Part shown: positions 59,848 through 64,000 of the stretch, in pieces
How the letters are laid out: each line of letters begins with the position of its first letter
Position numbering within the stretch: position 1 is the stretch's first letter
From: Luteibacter mycovicinus
GTDB taxonomy: Bacteria; Pseudomonadota; Gammaproteobacteria; Xanthomonadales; Rhodanobacteraceae
DNA length: 64,000 bases
Assembly (NCBI RefSeq): GCF_000745235.1
Contig: NZ_JQNL01000001.1
Span: 2,748,501-2,812,500 of the forward strand
Direction of reading: 5' to 3'
The notes under the pieces: model-generated
Database searches by the model: none
Told to the model about the DNA's origin: nothing
Seen by the model: the letters and a program-made list of their open reading frames with translations, nothing else
Made by a program: the position numbers and the translations under genes

Positions 59848-61041
59848 ATGAATACCCGGCTTCCCGAACCCAGCGCCGACGAGCGCGCTCATTCCGAGCA
59901 CCTGACCAGCCTCCTGCGCGAGGAGATCGCGGCCCATGGGCCGATGCCGTTCTCTCGTTTCATGGAACGCTGCCTTTACGCTCCTGGCCTCGGTTATTAC
60001 AGCGCCGGCAAGACCAAGTTCGGCGCGGACGGCGACTTCGTCACGGCACCGGAACTGGGGACCTTGTTCGCCCGTTGCGTCGTGCGCGCGTTCGAGCCGG
60101 TGCTGGCGTCGCTCGGCCCCGACGCGGATTTTCTCGAGATCGGCGGCGGCAGCGGCGCGTTCGCCGAGGCAGCCCTGCTGGCGCTCGAGGCAGCGGGTGT
60201 CGTGCCTCGCCGATTCATGATCCTGGAACCCAGCGCCGACCTGCGCGAGCGTCAGCGCGAACGACTGCATGCGAACCTTCCTGCCGGGCTTGCGGCACGT
60301 GCCGTATGGCTCGACGGTCCACTCGAGGAGGAGTGGGACGGCGTGATCTTCGCCAACGAAGTGATCGACGCGCTGCCGACGACGCGGTTTACCGCGCGCG
60401 ACGGAGAAATCTACGAGGAGTACGTGATCCTCGACGGCGATGGCCGCTTCATGCGTAGCGATCGTCCGGCGGATGCGCTTGTCGGCGGCGCCGTCCGTCA
60501 CGTGGAGCGTGACCTCGGGCGCGAATTCGACGCGGGTTACCGGACGGAAATTCTTCCGCAGCTGCCGTACTGGATGCAGGCGGTGGCGGGCACGTTGCGC
60601 CGTGGCGCGATGGTGTTCGCCGACTACGGCTACACCCGCAGTGAGTACTACCTGCCTGAGCGCACCGACGGGACGCTGCGTGCGTTTTATCGGCATCGTG
60701 CGCATGGCGACGCGTTCTTTCTTCCGGGACTGCAGGATCTGACGGCATCGGTCGACTTCACGGCGCTTGCGGAGGCGGGAAATAACGCCGGGTTCGGTGT
60801 CGCCGCGTATCTCCCTCAGGCGCAGTTTCTGATCGCGGCGGGGATGCAGGAGTTCTTCGAGGACGATTACCTGCGGCTCAGCGATGAGGCGGCGCGCTTT
60901 CGTCTGTCGCAGGAAGTGAAGAAGCTGACCCTGCCCGATCAGATGGGGGAGCGGTTTCAGGTGATGATGTTCGCCAAGGGCGTGGATCCGGCGGCGTTGC
61001 CGGTTGCGGTGTTGGCGGCGGATCAGGGGGCTCGGCTTTAA
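59848..61041 (+). CDS. SAM-dependent methyltransferase, MidA/NDUFAF7 family
   Basis: A 397-residue methyltransferase. The family start is [24 protein letters not shown], then [24 protein letters not shown] motif I is [19 protein letters not shown] (~91-109), with [15 protein letters not shown] and the [15 protein letters not shown] motif (~165). Mitochondrial NDUFAF7 dimethylates an arginine of complex I subunit NDUFS2; the bacterial role is assumed to be similar protein arginine methylation. An NDUFA9-like gene lies nearby (62270-63211). Its stop TAA overlaps the convergent cca stop within the four bases TTAA. Confidence 0.9.
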   Translation: MNTRLPEPSADERAHSEHLTSLLREEIAAHGPMPFSRFMERCLYAPGLGYYSAGKTKFGADGDFVTAPELGTLFARCVVRAFEPVLASLGPDADFLEIGGGSGAFAEAALLALEAAGVVPRRFMILEPSADLRERQRERLHANLPAGLAARAVWLDGPLEEEWDGVIFANEVIDALPTTRFTARDGEIYEEYVILDGDGRFMRSDRPADALVGGAVRHVERDLGREFDAGYRTEILPQLPYWMQAVAGTLRRGAMVFADYGYTRSEYYLPERTDGTLRAFYRHRAHGDAFFLPGLQDLTASVDFTALAEAGNNAGFGVAAYLPQAQFLIAAGMQEFFEDDYLRLSDEAARFRLSQEVKKLTLPDQMGERFQVMMFAKGVDPAALPVAVLAADQGARL

Positions 61042-62261
61042 GGCTTAAGCACCGACGCGATGGCTGACGCCTGGGCTTTTTTCATGGCCTCGCCGATCGC
61101 CGGGCCTTGCAGGCCTTTTTCGACGAAGGGTTGTGAGGTAACGGCCGCGGCGGCCTGGCGACAGGCGCGCAGGAAATCGGCTTGCGGGTAGGGGGCGTCA
61201 GTGTTGCCGCCGCGGCCGCGCTTGTCGGCCATGCAGGCAAGGAGGAAGGTCTCGAGACGTTCCGGTCGGCGTAGCGCGCCGAGTGCTTCGAGCAGGCGCA
61301 GAATCGTGGTCGGCTTCAGCTCGAGCGCCATGTGTGCGTTGAGGTGGTGTTTGCAGACCATCTCCGCCATGAAGGCGTATTCCGCCGGCACTTTGAGTCG
61401 CGCGGAGATCTCGCGCACGGGCTCGATGCCGCGCTGCTCATGCATGATGTGGCGAGGCAGGACGTCCGCCGGTGTCAGCGCCTTGCCGAGGTCGTGGGTA
61501 AGGGCGCAGAAGCCGACCAGAGCGTCGCCGGGCGCGAGCGCGGCCGCGGCATCCAGCACCATTTCGATGTGGATGCCCGTGTCGACTTCCGGGTGGTATT
61601 CGGGACGTTGCGGTACGCCGTACAGCGCGTCCACTTCCGGGAACAGCACGCGCAACGCGCCGCTATCCCGAAGCACACGCACGAAGACCGACGGCGCCGG
61701 TTCGGCGAGTGCCTTGCGGGTCTCGGCCCATACGCGCTCGGGAACGAGATGGTCGATTTCACCGTCGTCGACCATGCGTCGCATCAGCGCCATGGTGTCC
61801 TCCGCTACGGTGAAGCCCAGCGGAGCGTAACGTGCGGCGAAGCGCGCAACGCGCAGCAGGCGGACCGGATCTTCGGCGAAGGCATCCGACACATGACGCA
61901 ACGTGCGTGTCTCGATGTCGCCTACGCCACCGAACGGGTCCACCAGCGTGCCGTCCTCGTGCTGGGCGATGGCGTTGATGGTCAGGTCGCGGCGCTCGAG
62001 GTCCTGCTCCACCGTGACGGACGGATCGGCGTGAAACGCGAACCCGTGATATCCGCGACCCGTCTTTCGCTCGGTACGAGCGAGGGCGTATTCCTCTTTC
62101 GTTTCTCCGTGCAGGAAAACGGGGAAGTCCTTGCCGACGGCCTTATAGCCGGCGGCGAGCATGGCTTCGGGCGTGGCACCGACGACCACCCAGTCGCGAT
62201 CCACGACCGGACGGCCCAGCAGCTGATCGCGGACGGCGCCGCCGACGAGGTAGATATCCAT
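61038..62261 (-). CDS. cca: CCA-adding tRNA nucleotidyltransferase with HD domain
   Basis: A 407-residue class II CCA enzyme of the E. coli type, adding or repairing the 3' CCA of tRNA. The nucleotidyltransferase signature is [25 protein letters not shown] (catalytic DxD as DRD). [10 protein letters not shown] and [18 protein letters not shown] follow, and the HD phosphohydrolase motif is [11 protein letters not shown] (~255). The [11 protein letters not shown] stretch matches the nucleotide-selecting region. Length (E. coli 412) is normal. It is convergent with midA, the two stop codons sharing TTAA. It is 8 bases downstream of the NDUFA9-like gene. Confidence 0.95.
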   Translation of the reverse strand: MDIYLVGGAVRDQLLGRPVVDRDWVVVGATPEAMLAAGYKAVGKDFPVFLHGETKEEYALARTERKTGRGYHGFAFHADPSVTVEQDLERRDLTINAIAQHEDGTLVDPFGGVGDIETRTLRHVSDAFAEDPVRLLRVARFAARYAPLGFTVAEDTMALMRRMVDDGEIDHLVPERVWAETRKALAEPAPSVFVRVLRDSGALRVLFPEVDALYGVPQRPEYHPEVDTGIHIEMVLDAAAALAPGDALVGFCALTHDLGKALTPADVLPRHIMHEQRGIEPVREISARLKVPAEYAFMAEMVCKHHLNAHMALELKPTTILRLLEALGALRRPERLETFLLACMADKRGRGGNTDAPYPQADFLRACRQAAAAVTSQPFVEKGLQGPAIGEAMKKAQASAIASVLKP

Positions 62262-62269
62262 AAGATCGT

Positions 62270-63211
62270 TCAGGGCCGACGTTTGGTGCGCGCTTCATCC
62301 AGGCGGCGCTGACGAACGGGCTGGCCGAGCAGACGCGGCAACCAGGCGGAAAAGGACTGAGGCGCGATGCCCAGCTGCGCGAGGCCGTCGACCTTGCCGA
62401 CGGAATCCGTACGCAGCGAGAGGAAATTATCCGGCGTGAACGGCTTGCCCGGCACGAACTGCGCGAACTCCGCCTGCAGGCGGCCGAGGCTGTCAGGCAT
62501 GGGGATGACGACACGGCGGCGGCCACGCGCATCACGAATGGCACGCACGATGTCGATCAGCGTCAAGGTCTCGGGCCCGTACAGTTCGAACGTGCGCAAG
62601 GCGCCGATCGCCGGGTTGGCGACCGAGCGGGCGATGGCTTCCGCCACATCGCCTACGTAGACGGGCGCCATCTTCGCCTGCGGGCGCGGCAACGGCATCA
62701 CGGGCGCGACGCGCAGCAGCTTGTCGAAGCGTGTGACGAGTCCGTCGCCCGGGCCGAAAATCGTGCTGGGCTGGTAGATGGTCCAGTCGAGCGTCGACCC
62801 CTTGACCAGGGCCTCCGCCTCACCGCGCGAACGCAGGTATCTGGACAGCCCCTGGCCGGCCTTGAGTGAACTCATCTGATGCAGACGATGGACGCCCGTG
62901 GCCTGACAGGCCTCGATGATCAGGCGGGTCAGTTCGACGTGCGCTCGCTGGAAGGTCTGACGACCGCTCTCGCTGAGGATGCCCACCAGGTTGATGACGG
63001 CATCCGCTCCCGCGATGTGCCTGCGCAGGACGGCGGGGTCGTAGACGTCGGCGCTGACCGTGGTGACCTGCCGACCCACCGCGCTATGCCGGCGGTTTTC
63101 CCGGTTGCGTGACAGCAACAGAAGCGAGTGTCCGTCGGCGGCAAGCCGGGGTACGAGCGTGCCGCCGACAAAGCCGGTGCCGCCGAGGATGACAATGCGT
63201 TGAGCGTTCAT
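62270..63211 (-). CDS. NDUFA9-like NAD(P)-binding atypical SDR
   Basis: A 313-residue Rossmann protein: [23 protein letters not shown] (residues ~6-28) binds the dinucleotide. [46 protein letters not shown] and [15 protein letters not shown] are typical of complex I NDUFA9-family and related atypical SDRs. The usual Tyr-x3-Lys is replaced by Tyr-x2-Arg-x-Arg in [11 protein letters not shown], so classical dehydrogenase activity is doubtful. It is co-oriented with cca (8-base gap), downstream of the lytic transglycosylase gene. Confidence 0.85.
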   Translation of the reverse strand: MNAQRIVILGGTGFVGGTLVPRLAADGHSLLLLSRNRENRRHSAVGRQVTTVSADVYDPAVLRRHIAGADAVINLVGILSESGRQTFQRAHVELTRLIIEACQATGVHRLHQMSSLKAGQGLSRYLRSRGEAEALVKGSTLDWTIYQPSTIFGPGDGLVTRFDKLLRVAPVMPLPRPQAKMAPVYVGDVAEAIARSVANPAIGALRTFELYGPETLTLIDIVRAIRDARGRRRVVIPMPDSLGRLQAEFAQFVPGKPFTPDNFLSLRTDSVGKVDGLAQLGIAPQSFSAWLPRLLGQPVRQRRLDEARTKRRP

Positions 63212-63251
63212 GAGTTCAGCCTAGGCCGCTTGGCGCCCGACGCCAAGCGAG

Positions 63252-64000
63252 TCAGCTCTGGGGTTCCTGTGGGGCCGGAGCGGAAGTCGCCTCGGCGGGC
63301 GCCGGCTGGGTGACAGCCGGCGCCGTGGGGGGTGCGGGTCTGGCGACCGAAGGCGCCGGACAGGAGACCGGTTTACGTACGGCGCCAGGGCTAGGCAGGG
63401 CATACATGCTGCCGATCCGTGTCATGCGCGACCCGATCGGCAGCGCATTACCCGTCAGCCGCCAATCGTAGATCACGGCGAAGGCCATCACGCGTGCGAC
63501 ATATTCGCGCGTCTCCTTGTAGGGGATGCTCGCGACGAAGAGGTCGGGGTCCAGCGAGCCACGGGCGCTCACCCACTGGTCGACCTTGTTCGGGCCGGCG
63601 TTGTAGGCGGCGCTCGCCAGCCAGGGCGCCCCGTTGTACCGGGCGGCCATCTGCGAGAGATAACGCGTGCCGAGAATGATGTTGGTCGTCGGTTCGTAGA
63701 GGCTGTCGCCGCCGCTCCACGCAAGCCCGTTACGCCTGGCGACGAGAGACGCGGTGCCGGGCAACAGCTGCATCAGCCCTCGCGCGTCGGCGCCGGAACG
63801 GGCGTCCGTCATCCATGCGCTCTCGGCGCGGATGATGGCGTAGGCCCAGGGTGCTTCGATGCCAGCCTGGCTGGCCTGTTCGACCACACCATCCTGGCGT
63901 GCCAGCGGGAAGCGCTGTTCGTACAAGCGCAGGGCCTCGCCCGACGACAGGCCGAAGACGCCACGGTCATACCAGCCTTTGCGGAAGGCGAGGTCGGCGG
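63252..64000 (-). CDS. slt: Soluble lytic murein transglycosylase, C-terminal part (partial at window edge)
   Basis: The frame runs off the window; at least 248 codons are visible. The upstream visible part (DLAFRKGWYDRGVFGL, LRLYEQRFPLARQDGV) matches the end of the helical superhelix of Slt70. It is followed by the catalytic SLT domain: AYAIIRAESAWMTDARSGADARGLMQLLPGTA with the catalytic Glu in RAES, then NIILGTRYLSQMAARYNG and ASAAYNAGPNKVDQWV. After ~YDWRLTG an unusual Pro/Ala-rich tail of ~70 residues (ARPAPPTAPAVTQPAP) replaces the short Slt end. The enzyme cleaves peptidoglycan to 1,6-anhydro products in the periplasm. The start and signal peptide lie beyond position 64000. Confidence 0.92.
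   Translation of the reverse strand, partial: ADLAFRKGWYDRGVFGLSSGEALRLYEQRFPLARQDGVVEQASQAGIEAPWAYAIIRAESAWMTDARSGADARGLMQLLPGTASLVARRNGLAWSGGDSLYEPTTNIILGTRYLSQMAARYNGAPWLASAAYNAGPNKVDQWVSARGSLDPDLFVASIPYKETREYVARVMAFAVIYDWRLTGNALPIGSRMTRIGSMYALPSPGAVRKPVSCPAPSVARPAPPTAPAVTQPAPAEATSAPAPQEPQS

Overview
The window is GC-rich (roughly 65 % by eye), densely coded bacterial DNA. Gene content points to a gammaproteobacterium of the Lysobacterales/Xanthomonadales, most like Rhodanobacteraceae such as Luteibacter or Dyella. The reasons are the rpsU-yqeY-dnaG order, a CGFS-glutaredoxin/rhodanese fusion, several TonB-dependent receptors, ESPR-type autotransporters and short REP-like repeats of the 'TGTAGGAGC...' kind. 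The lineage is an inference from family knowledge; no rRNA gene is present.

Layout. 1-2958: the 3' end of a cobalamin operon (cobQ end, cobU, cobT, cobC, cobS), with overlapping or abutting genes. 3353-8995: a giant ESPR autotransporter with tandem beta-strand repeats, closed by a bidirectional terminator. 9117-14198: housekeeping genes (Grx4/IscA-like/rhodanese fusion, LpxH-like phosphoesterase, SGNH hydrolase, AlaA-type aminotransferase, rsgA). 14288-21387: a second, pertactin-like autotransporter and a four-gene archaic (Csu-like) chaperone-usher pilus operon. 21682-25750: a divergent five-gene operon (membrane protein, XRE regulator, alpha/beta hydrolase, NatAB-type ABC transporter). The gap between this operon and the pili holds two palindromic operator-like sites. 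25763-29445: a TonB receptor, a secreted methyltransferase-like protein and rluE. 29482-30588: a lone AAA+ ATPase whose start lies beside a perfect 18+18 bp AT-rich palindrome.

30660-38676 is an eight-gene operon that appears to encode D-galactose uptake (AraFGH-like ABC importer) and the whole De Ley-Doudoroff route: SDR dehydrogenase, SMP-30 lactonase, DgoD, DgoK and DgoA. A divergent LysR regulator (38782-39657) sits beside it. 39710-47344 encodes a single 2544-residue insecticidal-toxin-complex A subunit (TcA) without TcB or TcC partners in the window. 47465-51118 is dedA plus the macromolecular-synthesis operon (rpsU-yqeY-DUF1328-dnaG), without rpoD next to dnaG. 51163-56300 holds tsaD, a folate cluster (folB, a mechanosensitive channel, folK, a membrane protein, a pteridine reductase). 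56353-64000 holds an EcsC-like protein with a histone-like tail, a TonB receptor behind a Zur-like box, midA, cca, an NDUFA9-like reductase and the 3' part of a soluble lytic transglycosylase.

The items most worth a second look are: the lone ATPase with its palindrome; the orphan TcA with a C-terminal extension and a low-GC internal patch; the Shine-Dalgarno-sequestering hairpin before the 14288 autotransporter; the shared operator between pili and the XRE/ABC operon; and the alternating ~270/~322 bp repeat in the giant autotransporter. I saw no tRNA, rRNA, CRISPR array, complete insertion sequence or prophage.
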